Positions 41,865 to 50,027 are shown, counted from the stretch's first letter. The stretch: 64,000 nucleotides of DNA from JAJAZB01 sp964244295 (GCA_964244295.1 CAXTIG010000018.1:1-64000); one strand, 5' to 3'. The notes: generated by a model from the sequence alone, not told the origin. Numbers and translations are program-made.

Positions 41865-42572
41865 ATGACCTTCCTCCGCAACCCCTGGTTCTATCTACGC
41901 CTCCTCCTTTCCGCCGCGCTCTACACCTGGCTTTCCTTAAAAATCGACTGGCCCGCCGTAAAAACCGCCCTCGCCTCCGCCCGACTCGGCTGGATCGGCT
42001 TGGCGCTGGCGCTGTTCTGGGCTTCGCTGGAAATCAAAAAGCGTGGAACTGCTTCGCTCAACTTGGAAAGCGACGCGGGCGTACTGCGCTGGCACGAAGC
42101 CCTCACGGCCTGGCTACTGGCGCTGGCGGCGGGGTTTCTCAACCAGCCTTTCAACCAGTATGCCGGGTTCCCGTTGTGGTACTACGCCGTAGGCTGGGCC
42201 TTCGTGACGGCGTTGTTCGTGGCCGGAAACCGGATTTTTTTTCGGGGAAAAGCCACGCCCGCTCTGCTGTTGCTGGCGATGGCGACGCAGGCCCTGCAAC
42301 TCAGCGCCGGGCTTTGCCTGATGGTCGCCGTGGGCGAAACCACCCGCCCGCTCGAATACGCGATGCTGCTGGCCGGGGCGCAGGTGCTGGCTCCACTCAC
42401 GCTGGCGGGAGCCGGAGTGCGCGAGGCGCTCTTCGTCCTTGACTACCTGCCGATTGAAACTGGGCAAGGCGTAGCGGTAAGTCTGCTTTGGCTGGGATTG
42501 TTGGGATTGGCGGCGGGGTTTCAGCTTCGGCGGCGCAACCGGTTAGACGGCTCAAAGTCGTCTGACCAGTAA
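41865..42572 (+). CDS. Polytopic membrane protein, short UPF0104/flippase-like
   Basis: 235 residues with about seven membrane helices. The N-terminus (WFYLRLLLSAALYTWLSLKIDWPAVKTAL), the 'LGWIGLALALFWASLEIKK' helix and the C-terminal LTLAGAGVREALFVLDYLP resemble lysylphosphatidylglycerol-synthase-type flippase domains (UPF0104), which end in G-x-G-V-R-E. Members usually run to ~310-330 residues, so this one appears to lack a central segment carrying the P-x-x-x-G-D motif. The frame is intact, so it is a natural variant or an in-frame deletion. Role unknown, possibly lipid-linked. Confidence 0.65.
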   Translation: MTFLRNPWFYLRLLLSAALYTWLSLKIDWPAVKTALASARLGWIGLALALFWASLEIKKRGTASLNLESDAGVLRWHEALTAWLLALAAGFLNQPFNQYAGFPLWYYAVGWAFVTALFVAGNRIFFRGKATPALLLLAMATQALQLSAGLCLMVAVGETTRPLEYAMLLAGAQVLAPLTLAGAGVREALFVLDYLPIETGQGVAVSLLWLGLLGLAAGFQLRRRNRLDGSKSSDQ

Positions 42573-42573
42573 A

Positions 42574-43500
42574 TTATTCCTCCTTCCCCGCCAGCCGCGC
42601 CCCCTCCCGCCCCCCCTTCGGCGGGTGCGCCGCCAACACCTTCCGAATGACGTCGGCGATGTACTCGCGCTTGTTGATGACGAGGTCGTGGCGGCTTTCG
42701 GGCAGGATAAATTCTTTCACGCGGGCGTTGACGAGCCGCTTGCGGGCAAACTCCACGTTCGAGGGGTACACCAGTTCGTCGCGCTGCCCGTGCAGAAACG
42801 TGACCCCGGCGCGGATGCGGCCCCAGTCGGGCAACAGTTCTTCGAGGGCGCGGCGGTGGGCCAGTTTTTCGTCGTTGGCGTTGAGCAGCCACTGCGGAAT
42901 GATCCAGCGCAGGGGCGGCTCGTCGATCCAGTAGCTGATGGGAAACGTGTACTCCAGCCCCGGCCCCAGCGCCGACGACACAAACACCACGTGCGCTACC
43001 TGCCGGGGATTGGTCATGGCCAGCCGCGCCACCAGCGCCCCACCGTACGACGAGCCAACGAGTAGCAAAAACGGCGTTTCCCGGTATCGCTCCAGCAGGG
43101 GCTGGAGCAGTTCGGCCTGCTTCACAACCGACGTTTCCACCCGCCCGAAGTCCGATTCGCCGTAGCCGGGGCGGTCTACGGCCACCAAGCGGATGTGGTT
43201 GACGAGGGAAGTATCCTGAAAAAAACCATTGAAAAACGCCAGCGAGGCCGGTGCCCCGTGAACGAATACCACCACCGGCAGCGAGTCGGAAGCGCTGGGG
43301 CTGGATTCCATGAACCGGATGCGGCGGTCGCCGATGGCGTAGCGGTGGATGCGCGGGCGGATGGGTTGGCCGTCGAAAGTCGACAGGAGCCAGGCATCGC
43401 GCTGCTGAAGGCGCAACCAGAAGGCCCCGACGTACATTCCCGCCACTACGAGCAGGAAGAGGGCGAAAAACCAGAAAAGACCGCGAATCAACCGCTTCAT
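42574..43500 (-). CDS. Membrane-anchored alpha/beta hydrolase
   Basis: 308 residues. N-terminal helix LFWFFALFLLVVAGMYVGAFWL anchors it. Hydrolase core: VVFVHGAPAS (oxyanion), VDRPGYGESDFG, nucleophile GSSYGG (Ser ~152), acid in HGQRDELVYP and His in ESRHDLVIN. Related to haloperoxidase/epoxide-hydrolase-like esterases; substrate unknown. Stops within 2 bp of the convergent gene's stop at 42572. Confidence 0.88.
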   Translation of the reverse strand: MKRLIRGLFWFFALFLLVVAGMYVGAFWLRLQQRDAWLLSTFDGQPIRPRIHRYAIGDRRIRFMESSPSASDSLPVVVFVHGAPASLAFFNGFFQDTSLVNHIRLVAVDRPGYGESDFGRVETSVVKQAELLQPLLERYRETPFLLLVGSSYGGALVARLAMTNPRQVAHVVFVSSALGPGLEYTFPISYWIDEPPLRWIIPQWLLNANDEKLAHRRALEELLPDWGRIRAGVTFLHGQRDELVYPSNVEFARKRLVNARVKEFILPESRHDLVINKREYIADVIRKVLAAHPPKGGREGARLAGKEE

Positions 43501-43534
43501 TTTAATCAGGACTTACACAACGAGTCTTTAGTTT

Positions 43535-43604
43535 CCCGCAGATGACGCAGATTTTCGCAGCCCCATCGTCGTCAACTTCTGCGAAAATCTGCGTCATCTG
43601 CGGG
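43535..43604. repeat. 26 bp perfect inverted repeat, family I
   Basis: CCCGCAGATGACGCAGATTT... (43535-43560) pairs with 43579-43604, 18 nt loop. The related core 'GCAGATT/AATCTGC' recurs at 44805-44847. Confidence 0.9.
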
Positions 43605-43634
43605 ACAGACGTTCGCTACGTAAATCCTATTTAT

Positions 43635-43659
43635 GAAAAAACTCCCGTCAGGGGGAGTT
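43635..43659 (-). terminator. Intrinsic terminator of hemE
   Basis: Minus strand: AACTCCC, 6 nt loop, GGGAGTT then a T-run. About 43 bp past the hemE stop. Confidence 0.8.
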
Positions 43660-43701
43660 GGTTTGAAAACGATTCGAACTCCTATTCCGGGCTTTTATCC
43701 T

Positions 43702-44721
43702 TCAAAATTCCTTCACTATGTCGATAAAACACCGGGCCTTGTCGGGATCGGTGTCGGGGTAGACGCCATGGCCGAGGTTGGCGATGGTGCGCTGGGGGCC
43801 GAATTGCGTGAGCATCCGACGGGTCTGGCGGCGGATTTCGTCGAAGGGGGCGTAGAGCACGCAGGGGTCGAGGTTGCCTTGCAGGGTTTTGTCGGGCAGC
43901 ATCGCCCGCGACTCGGCGATGTCCATGTTCCAGTCCAGCCCGACCACCGCGCAGGGCAACTCGTTCATGTCGGTTCGGGCGAAAAACGCGCCTTTCGCGA
44001 ACACGGTCACGGGGACCTCGGTGATGGCCGCGCAAATCTGCCGGAGGTAGGGCAGCGAGAATTCTCGGTACTGCTCCGGCGCGAGAATGCCCGCCCAGGA
44101 ATCGAACACCTGCACGAGGTCGGCCCCGTTTTTAATCTGAGCCTGGAGGTAGCCAATCGTGCTGTCGGTGATTTTTTGCAACAGCGCGTGGGCCAGTTCC
44201 GGCTCGGTGTAGAGCGTTTTTTTCGCGACCGAAAACGTTTTCGAACCGTGGCCTTCGAGCATGTAGCAGAGCAGCGTGAAGGGTGCCCCGGCGAAGCCGA
44301 TCAGCGGCACGCGGCCGTCTAACTCTTTTTTCACCAACCGAATCGCCTCCAGCACGTAGCCCAAATCGCTCTCGGCGTCGGCGACTTTCAGCGCGGCTAC
44401 GTCGGCCAGCGAGCGGATGGTTTTTGGAAAAAACGGCCCCCGGCTTTCGACCATTTCGTAGGGCAGGCCCATCGCTTCGGGCACCACGAGAATATCGGAG
44501 AAAATAATGGCGGCATCCACGCCCAGCAAATCCACGGGCTGGAGGGTCACCTCGGCGGCCAGTTCGGGGGTGGTGGCCAGTTCGATAAATCCGCTGGTGC
44601 GCGCCCGCACGGCGCGGTATTCGGGCAGCATCCGGCCCGCCTGCCGCATCAGCCACACCGGCACCCGCTCGGTGTGTTCGCCCCGCGCGGCCCGCAGGAG
44701 CAAGTCATTTTTTAGGGTCAT
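43702..44721 (-). CDS. hemE: Uroporphyrinogen decarboxylase
   Basis: 339 residues from ATG at 44721. HemE signatures: PVWLMRQAGRMLPEY (catalytic Arg), DAAIIFSDILVVPEAMG (catalytic Asp), GFAGAPFTLLCYMLEG, QVFDSWAG, NLGHGVYPDTD. Removes four acetate carboxyls from uroporphyrinogen III to give coproporphyrinogen III in heme synthesis. Divergent from engB. A -7 element TAACTTTG (minus strand, 44727-44734) lies only 6 bp before the start codon, implying a very short or leaderless transcript unless another promoter is used. Confidence 0.96.
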   Translation of the reverse strand: MTLKNDLLLRAARGEHTERVPVWLMRQAGRMLPEYRAVRARTSGFIELATTPELAAEVTLQPVDLLGVDAAIIFSDILVVPEAMGLPYEMVESRGPFFPKTIRSLADVAALKVADAESDLGYVLEAIRLVKKELDGRVPLIGFAGAPFTLLCYMLEGHGSKTFSVAKKTLYTEPELAHALLQKITDSTIGYLQAQIKNGADLVQVFDSWAGILAPEQYREFSLPYLRQICAAITEVPVTVFAKGAFFARTDMNELPCAVVGLDWNMDIAESRAMLPDKTLQGNLDPCVLYAPFDEIRRQTRRMLTQFGPQRTIANLGHGVYPDTDPDKARCFIDIVKEF

Positions 44722-44726
44722 GGGGG

Positions 44727-44734
44727 CAAAGTTA
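44727..44734 (-). promoter_or_regulatory. -7 element of hemE
   Basis: TAACTTTG on the minus strand, consensus TAnnTTTG. No TTG at the 21-base spacing, so only half of the promoter is supported. Confidence 0.45.
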
Positions 44735-44934
44735 GTCTGAACCGCGATTGGCCTGGATTTTAAGATTTTCAAGATGGACGAAATCTGAAAAAGTTTTGAA
44801 AGTCTACCGCAGATTCTGACTGTCATAGTCTGCGAAAATCTGCGGTATCTGCGGGAGAGTCATTCGCTTTCGGTCACGGATTCACCTTTTTACATCCTGA
44901 AAATCTTAAAATTCGGGCCAATCGCGGTTCAGAC
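44735..44934. repeat. ~41 bp inverted repeat spanning the hemE/engB divergent promoters
   Basis: Left arm 44735-44775 (GTCTGAACCGCGATTGGCC...) and right arm 44893-44934 are complements with a few mismatches. Each arm abuts a -7 element, TAACTTTG for hemE and TACTTTTG (44939-44946) for engB. A smaller palindrome (44805-44815 / 44837-44847) is nested inside. Confidence 0.85.
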
Positions 44935-44950
44935 ATCCTACTTTTGTGTC

Positions 44951-45568
44951 ATGCAAATCCACGAAGCCCACTTCTTCCAAAGCACCCCCGACCCGAAGAA
45001 AACGCCCCCGCCCGACAAGCCGGAGTACGCGTTCATCGGGCGATCGAACGTGGGCAAGTCCTCGCTCATCAACGCGCTGACCCGGCAGAAGCACCTCGCT
45101 AAAACCTCGCAGACGCCCGGCAAGACCCAACTCATCAACCATTTTCTCGTCGACGAAACCTGGTACCTCGTCGATTTGCCCGGCTACGGCTACGCCCAGG
45201 TGAGCAAGGCCGACAAGGTGAAATTCGAGGGCATGATTCGCACCTACCTCGAAAAACGCGAGAACCTGCTTTGCACCTTCGTCCTCATCGACATCCGCCA
45301 CGAACCCCAGCGCATCGACCAGGAATTCCTGGCCTACCTCGGCGAGCGGGGCATTCCGTTCCTGCTGGTCTTCACCAAAGCCGACAAACTCACGCCCAAC
45401 CAGGCCAAAGCCCGCGTGGAAACGTACCGCGCTCACCTGCTCGAAACCTGGGAGGAAGTGCCGGAAGCGTTCGTCACGTCGGCGGTGAGTCGGGAGGGCA
45501 CCGAGGAAATTCTGGCGGCCATTGGCGAGTTGAACGGGATGTTTGCGGCGGCGAAAACGAAAAAATGA
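44951..45568 (+). CDS. engB: Ribosome biogenesis GTP-binding protein EngB/YsxC
   Basis: 205 residues. G1 GRSNVGKSSLINAL (~27), G2 TPGKTQLINHF, G3 DLPGYGYAQV, G4 TKADKL, G5 VTSAVSREG. A TRAFAC-class GTPase needed for assembly of the 50S ribosomal subunit. -7 element TACTTTTG ends 5 bp before the ATG, so the leader is very short. Followed by the DUF5606 gene 72 bp later. Confidence 0.95.
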   Translation: MQIHEAHFFQSTPDPKKTPPPDKPEYAFIGRSNVGKSSLINALTRQKHLAKTSQTPGKTQLINHFLVDETWYLVDLPGYGYAQVSKADKVKFEGMIRTYLEKRENLLCTFVLIDIRHEPQRIDQEFLAYLGERGIPFLLVFTKADKLTPNQAKARVETYRAHLLETWEEVPEAFVTSAVSREGTEEILAAIGELNGMFAAAKTKK

Positions 45569-45640
45569 GTACTTTCGTCGCTTGAACCGCCTCCAACCGG
45601 TGCTCGAAACCCGAAACTCTGAAACTCTTTTTTGCTTTTC

Positions 45641-46264
45641 ATGAAACTGCTGAAGGAAGTTGCCAACATCGCCGGGAAGCCCGGTTTGTACCGCATTCTG
45701 AAACCCACCCGCACGGGCGTCATCGTCGAATCGTTGGACGAAAAACGCCAGCGGAGCGTCATCAACACCACCACGCGGGTGTCGGTGTTGAGCGACATCT
45801 CGGTCTACACCCGGATTTCTGACGACCACATGATGCCCCTGCGCGGCATTTTCAGTGCGCTGCGCAGTCGCTACGGGAAAGACCTGGGCATCGACCCCAA
45901 AACCGCCACCGAAACCGAACTGGCCGATTTTTTCGTAAAAGTCGCCCCGGAGTACGACCGCGACCGCGTTCACAGCAGCGACATTCAGAAAATCATCACC
46001 TGGTACAACCTCCTCAGCGCCCACCTGCCCGAGGCGTTTGTGAAGGAAGAAAAAGCGCCGGTTGCGGCGGCTCCCGCTCCGGCAGTGCCCGCCGCTCCAG
46101 TTGCGGAAACGCCGGTCGTGGAAGCCGTCCTCGTTCCGGTAGCAGTGGTGGCGGAAGCAGCAAACCCAGTTCCCGACATGGAAGCAGCTACGGAAGCGCC
46201 TGCGAAGAAAAAGCGGGCGCCGCGAAAAAAGACGGTCGAAAGCGAGGCGGAAGTGGCGAACTGA
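45641..46264 (+). CDS. DUF5606 domain protein with Ala/Pro-rich tail
   Basis: 207 residues from ATG at 45641. The N-terminal ~135 residues (LKEVANIAGKPGLYRILKPTRTGVIVESLDEKR...DISVYTRISDD) are the DUF5606 domain conserved in Bacteroidota, with an SH3-like beta start. The last ~70 residues are Ala/Pro/Val-rich then Lys/Arg-rich (KKKRAPRKKT), likely disordered and possibly nucleic-acid binding. Downstream of engB on the same strand, so a translation-related role is plausible but unproven. Confidence 0.82.
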   Translation: MKLLKEVANIAGKPGLYRILKPTRTGVIVESLDEKRQRSVINTTTRVSVLSDISVYTRISDDHMMPLRGIFSALRSRYGKDLGIDPKTATETELADFFVKVAPEYDRDRVHSSDIQKIITWYNLLSAHLPEAFVKEEKAPVAAAPAPAVPAAPVAETPVVEAVLVPVAVVAEAANPVPDMEAATEAPAKKKRAPRKKTVESEAEVAN

Positions 46265-46278
46265 GGCCTCGCCCTTGC

Positions 46279-46325
46279 AAAAAAGCCCCGCCCCGAACTA
46301 CTTCGGAGTGGGGCTTTTATTTTTC
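46279..46325 (+). terminator. Intrinsic terminator after DUF5606 gene
   Basis: Stem AAAAGCCCC... / GGGGCTTTT with internal mismatches and TTCGG near the loop, then TATTTTT. Lies between convergent genes. Confidence 0.8.
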
Positions 46326-46331
46326 CCGTCC

Positions 46332-47231
46332 TCAAGCCAGCGCCCGCTGAAGGGTTGGGAAGATAAACGCGAACCCTTCGTCGCGGAGTCGGGTGGAAAC
46401 GACCCGTCGACTTTTCAGAATCAACTCGGTTTCGGTGCCAATCAGCCGGGCACCCAGTTCGAGCAGCCAGCGCGGGGCGGGCAATCCGAAGGGCATTCGC
46501 ATTTGGTGCCGTAGCGTTCGCATCAAATAGTCGTTAGTGACGGGGCCGGGTGCAGCGGCGTTGTAAACTCCGGTTGCATCGGGGTTTTGCAGCACCCAGT
46601 CCACCAGCCGGGCGAAGTCCTGCTCGTGGAGCCAACTCACGAACTGGCTCCCCCGCCCCTGCGGCCCGCCCAGGCCGTAGCGCACAAGGGTACGCAGCCG
46701 GAGCAAAGCCCCCTCGGTCGGCCCCAACACGATGGCCGTGCGGAGGGCGACCCGACGGGTGGCGGGCGTCTCCGACTGCCAGAATGCTTCCTCCCAGCGT
46801 TGGGCAACGTCCACCGAAAATCCCGCGCCGGTTTCGCCCGTGGCTTCGTCCATGTCGCGGTCTTCGGCGTGGCGGTAGAGGGTGGCCGTCGATAAATTCA
46901 CCCACACGGCGGGAGGGCGGGCGGCACGGCGAATGGCCTCGCCGAGGACGGCCGTGGATTCCACCCGCGAACGGATGATTTCGGCGCGGTTGCGGGCGGT
47001 GTACCGGCAGTTGACACTCCGGCCCGTGAGGTTTACGACCGCGTCGGCTCCGTCGAGTTCGGTCGTCCAGGCTCCGGTCGTGCGGCCATCCCAGGCCACG
47101 TACCGCCGGTTTCCTTCGGCGGGCCGTGGGTGGCGGCTCAGCACCACGATTTCCTCGGCTTTTTCTCGAAAATACCATCCGAGTACGGTGCCCAGGTAGC
47201 CGCTACCGCCCGCCAGAATCAGCTTTTTCAT
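46332..47231 (-). CDS. TIGR01777 family epimerase-like oxidoreductase
   Basis: 299 residues. Rossmann start LILAGGSGYLGTVLGWYF, then WDGRTTGAWTTELDGADAVVNLTGRSVNCRYT, NRAEIIRSRVEST and the C-terminal DUF1731 region (PFGLPAPRWLLELGARLIGTETELILKSRRVVS). This is the SulA/TIGR01777 group of extended SDR proteins with unknown substrate. 12 bp after a membrane protein gene in the GbsR operon, so very likely co-transcribed. Confidence 0.9.
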   Translation of the reverse strand: MKKLILAGGSGYLGTVLGWYFREKAEEIVVLSRHPRPAEGNRRYVAWDGRTTGAWTTELDGADAVVNLTGRSVNCRYTARNRAEIIRSRVESTAVLGEAIRRAARPPAVWVNLSTATLYRHAEDRDMDEATGETGAGFSVDVAQRWEEAFWQSETPATRRVALRTAIVLGPTEGALLRLRTLVRYGLGGPQGRGSQFVSWLHEQDFARLVDWVLQNPDATGVYNAAAPGPVTNDYLMRTLRHQMRMPFGLPAPRWLLELGARLIGTETELILKSRRVVSTRLRDEGFAFIFPTLQRALA

Positions 47232-47243
47232 GGCTCGTCGAAA

Positions 47244-47615
47244 TCAGGCGTTCGCCGCGACGGGCAGCGGTTGTTGCCGGGCGCGGTGGCGAAGTTTGAA
47301 GAAAATGTACAGGTTCAGGAAGTGCATTCCGCCCAGAATCAGCAGGATGCGCCCGATTTTGATGCTCAGAATTTCAAGCATGAACTGCGCCGTGGGCAGC
47401 ACGTCCGACTGCATCACCAGCACCATGTAGCCAAAATTGATGAGGTAAAAACCCACGAGCAGCAGGCGGTTGACCGCGTCGGCGAGGGAATCGTCGCCGT
47501 GGAAAATGTCGATGAGAAACACGCGCCCGTTTTTGAACAGAACCCGGGCAACCCAGACGGTCAGCAGGGCGCTGATGGTCAGGTAAATGGCGTAGGCAAG
47601 AATGTTGAAGTTCAT
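47244..47615 (-). CDS. Small integral membrane protein in GbsR operon
   Basis: 123 residues from ATG at 47615. Three or four helices: ILAYAIYLTISALLTVWVARVLF, LLLVGFYLINFGYMVLVM, IGRILLILGGMHFLNLYIFF. Acidic patch DIFHGDDSLADA between helices 1 and 2. Family not recognised by name; similar proteins often sit beside GbsR regulators in Bacteroidota (from memory). A TTTTCAGAAAA palindrome lies 50 bp upstream. Confidence 0.8.
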   Translation of the reverse strand: MNFNILAYAIYLTISALLTVWVARVLFKNGRVFLIDIFHGDDSLADAVNRLLLVGFYLINFGYMVLVMQSDVLPTAQFMLEILSIKIGRILLILGGMHFLNLYIFFKLRHRARQQPLPVAANA

Positions 47616-47664
47616 GATTGGGATTGGTTTGGTTGGAAAAATTAGACTATCTGTTAAAACTGAA

Positions 47665-47675
47665 TTTTCAGAAAA
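47665..47675. promoter_or_regulatory. Candidate GbsR-type operator TTTTCAGAAAA
   Basis: Perfect 11 bp palindrome around a central base, in the 85 bp gap before the membrane protein gene. The same half-sites occur at 48261-48271 before the regulator gene. Confidence 0.45.
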
Positions 47676-47700
47676 AATTGAAATAAAAAGGACAAAAAAA

Positions 47701-48210
47701 TCAGCGCCGAAACGCCTTGAGCAGGCTTCCCCAAAACCAGCTTTCATCGGCCCGAATCATGGTGTCGAGGTAGCGGTCGGCGTTGGCGGCGAAGTGCTTC
47801 AGGCCGGCGATGGTTTCGTTGAATTGCTTCAGGTTGGGTTCCTGCGGGTCGCCCTCCACGGTCGAAACCTGGTCGAGCACTTTCAGGATGGGTTCGAGTT
47901 CGCGCCGTTTGCGCTCTTTGGCAACCTGCATTGCCACTTTCCAGATATCTTTTTCGGCCACGTAAAATTCCTTGCGTTCGCCCCGAATCATCGCCTTTTC
48001 CACGATACCCCAGCCCATCAAATCCTGGAGACAGGTGTGGGCGTTGCCGCGCGAAATCTGGAGTTCGTTCATCACGTCTTCGGTGGTAAGCGGCCCCGGC
48101 GAAACCATCAGCAGGGCGTGAACCTGCGCCATCGAACGGCTCACGCCCCACTGCGATCCGAGGGTACCCCAGGCATTGATGAGGGTTTGTTGAGCTTCGT
48201 CGAGGGTCAT
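47701..48210 (-). CDS. GbsR/MarR family transcriptional regulator
   Basis: 169 residues from ATG at 48210. Winged-helix domain: WGTLGSQWGVSRSMAQVHALLMVSPGPLTTEDVMNELQISRGNAHTCLQDLMGWGIV (~10-70), as in GbsR, followed by a basic wing (MIRGERKEFYVAEKD) and a C-terminal dimerisation helix region. First gene of a minus-strand set with the membrane protein and TIGR01777 protein. The shared palindrome upstream of it and of the second gene suggests autoregulation. Confidence 0.88.
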   Translation of the reverse strand: MTLDEAQQTLINAWGTLGSQWGVSRSMAQVHALLMVSPGPLTTEDVMNELQISRGNAHTCLQDLMGWGIVEKAMIRGERKEFYVAEKDIWKVAMQVAKERKRRELEPILKVLDQVSTVEGDPQEPNLKQFNETIAGLKHFAANADRYLDTMIRADESWFWGSLLKAFRR

Positions 48211-48260
48211 GGCGTTTTGTTGATGGGTCAAAGGAAAAGGCTAATTTTTAATTTTCAAAA

Positions 48261-48271
48261 TTTTCTGAAAA
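48261..48271. promoter_or_regulatory. Candidate GbsR-type operator TTTTCTGAAAA
   Basis: Perfect 11 bp palindrome, 51 bp before the regulator start, within AT-rich sequence flanked by the arms CTAATTTT (48241-48248) and AAAATTAG (48268-48275). Confidence 0.45.
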
Positions 48272-48280
48272 TTAGTTTAA

Positions 48281-48315
48281 AATAAAAACCCAGCCTGTGG
48301 GTGCTGGCTGGGTTT
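48281..48315 (-). terminator. Intrinsic terminator of pyk
   Basis: Minus strand: AAACCCAGCC / GGCTGGGTTT, 10 nt loop, then TTATTTT. Lies beyond the inverted repeat at 48340 as seen from pyk. Confidence 0.8.
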
Positions 48316-48339
48316 CACGTTTTGAAAGGAGAATTAGAC

Positions 48340-48420
48340 GGTCACGCTGAGCGGAGTCGAAGCGGGTGCGGCTGGTCAGCGTTGGCCCACCGCCGCGCTT
48401 CGACTCCGCTCAGCGTGACC
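48340..48420. repeat. Inverted-repeat element family D (25 bp perfect arms)
   Basis: Arms 48340-48364 / 48396-48420 (GGTCACGCTGAGCGGAGTCG...), 31 nt loop, between pyk and its terminator. Confidence 0.9.
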
Positions 48421-48459
48421 CCTCTTCTACTTCCGCAATCCGAACTCCGCAATCTCCAT

Positions 48460-49944
48460 TCACCCCACCGTCCCAATCCGCACCGTATTCGTTTTGTTGC
48501 CTTCGCCGTAGGGTACAGCGAGCAGGCTCACGTACACGTCGCCTTTGGCGAGGAGTTTCTCCGAAACGAGGCGGTCTACCATGCTTTGCACGGTGGCTTC
48601 GGTGTCGGGGGTGTCGGGGTAATCGTGGAAAAAGACGCGGGCACCCCAGAGCAGGCCCATCGTGGTCAGGCTCTGGGTGTTGTCGGTGAAGACGTATAAA
48701 TTGGCCTTGGGCCGGTGGGCCGAAATTCGGAAGGCGGTGTAGCCGGTGTTGGTGATGCAGAGGATGGCTTTCGCTTCGGTGTCGCGGGCGAGGCGGCAGG
48801 CGGCGGCAATCATCCGGTCGTTGAGGTAGTAGCCTTCGTCGTCGTGGTAGTCGGCCAGCGAGTGGTTTTTGAAGTAAATCGCCGCCTCGTCGCCCTTCAC
48901 GATTTTCAAGCTGTTTTGCTGCTCCTCCACGGTTTCGATGATGTGGGCCATCATCGTGACGGCTTCCACCGGGTACTGCCCCGAGGCTGATTCCGCCGAG
49001 AGCATCGTGGCCGAGGCCCCGTCAAGCACGGCGTTGGCCACGTCGGAGGTTTCGGCACGGGTGGGGCGGGGCGAGTCCTTCATCGACTCCAGCATCTGCG
49101 TGGCCACGATGACCGGCTTGGCGGCCAGGATGCACTTCTGCACCATGATTTTCTGCAACTGCGGCACGATGGCCCCGTCCATTTCCACCCCCAAATCGCC
49201 CCGCGCGACCATGATGCCGTCGGTGGCGGCGATGATTTCGTCGATGTAGTCGATGGCTTCGGGCTTTTCGATTTTGGCGATGATTTTCGCCGTTTTTCCC
49301 GCCGCCCTGATTTTTTCCTTCACGTCGAGAATGTCCTGCGCGCGGCGCACGAACGAGAGGGCAATCCAGTCCACGTCGTGTTCAAGGCCGAAAATCAAAT
49401 CCTCTTCGTCTTTCTCGGTCAGGGCGGGTAGGCCCACCTTCGTGCCGGGCAGGTTGATGCCTTTTTTCGAGCGCAAAATCCCCCCGTACACCACCGTGGT
49501 CGTTACTTCTTTGGTGTTCGGGTCAATACCTGTCACGACCACTTCGAGGTTGCCGTCGTCCATCAGAATCCGCTCGCCCACCTTCACGTCCTGGTACATC
49601 GAGGTGTAGGTCGTGCCCACGCGCTCGGCGGTGCCGAGCAGGGTTTCGTCCATCACGAAGGTGAGGGTTTTGCCCGCTACGAGTTCGACGCCGTTGTTTT
49701 CGACGAGTTGCGTCCGGATTTTCGGACCCTGCAAATCCTGGAGAATCGTGAGGTTCAGACCGTGTTCGGCGTTCAGTTGCCGGATGGACTGGATGCGCTG
49801 GAGGTGGTCGGCGTGGGTGCCGTGCGAGAAGTTCAACCGGAAGACGTTGGCCCCGGCCTGGGCCAGTTTCAACAGGGTTTCAGTGGTTTGGCTGGCTGGA
49901 CCGACGGTGGCAACGATTTTCGTCTTTTTGGGATAGGAAGACAT
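48460..49944 (-). CDS. pyk: Pyruvate kinase
   Basis: 494 residues from ATG at 49944. KKTKIVATVGPAS, FRLNFSHGTHADH, catalytic IIAKIEKPEAIDYIDEI, VARGDLGVEMDG, VIVATQMLESM, DVANAVLDGASATMLSAESASGQYPVEAV. The C-terminal domain (~360-494) is the allosteric domain. Converts phosphoenolpyruvate and ADP to pyruvate and ATP. Clear promoter at 49968-49999, terminator at 48281; a single-gene unit. Confidence 0.97.
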   Translation of the reverse strand: MSSYPKKTKIVATVGPASQTTETLLKLAQAGANVFRLNFSHGTHADHLQRIQSIRQLNAEHGLNLTILQDLQGPKIRTQLVENNGVELVAGKTLTFVMDETLLGTAERVGTTYTSMYQDVKVGERILMDDGNLEVVVTGIDPNTKEVTTTVVYGGILRSKKGINLPGTKVGLPALTEKDEEDLIFGLEHDVDWIALSFVRRAQDILDVKEKIRAAGKTAKIIAKIEKPEAIDYIDEIIAATDGIMVARGDLGVEMDGAIVPQLQKIMVQKCILAAKPVIVATQMLESMKDSPRPTRAETSDVANAVLDGASATMLSAESASGQYPVEAVTMMAHIIETVEEQQNSLKIVKGDEAAIYFKNHSLADYHDDEGYYLNDRMIAAACRLARDTEAKAILCITNTGYTAFRISAHRPKANLYVFTDNTQSLTTMGLLWGARVFFHDYPDTPDTEATVQSMVDRLVSEKLLAKGDVYVSLLAVPYGEGNKTNTVRIGTVG

Positions 49945-49967
49945 GGATGGAGTCAGGGTTGTGGTGT

Positions 49968-49999
49968 GCAAGTTACGCCCTGCCCCTGAATCGCCGCAA
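49968..49999 (-). promoter_or_regulatory. Promoter of pyk
   Basis: On the minus strand TTTTTTG (ending 49997), 21 bases, TAACTTGC (49975-49968). Near-consensus for Bacteroidota; predicted start ~49961, leader ~17 nt. Confidence 0.65.
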
Positions 50000-50027
50000 A
50001 AAAATTCCCTGGGGAGGGGGAGGAAGG

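Noticed and set aside
43660..43700. A T-loop-like string (GGAGTTCGAATC on the minus strand) next to hemE, suggesting a tRNA.
   Set aside because: The flanks do not form the 5 bp T-stem, and no anticodon or acceptor stem can be drawn. It overlaps the hemE terminator region.
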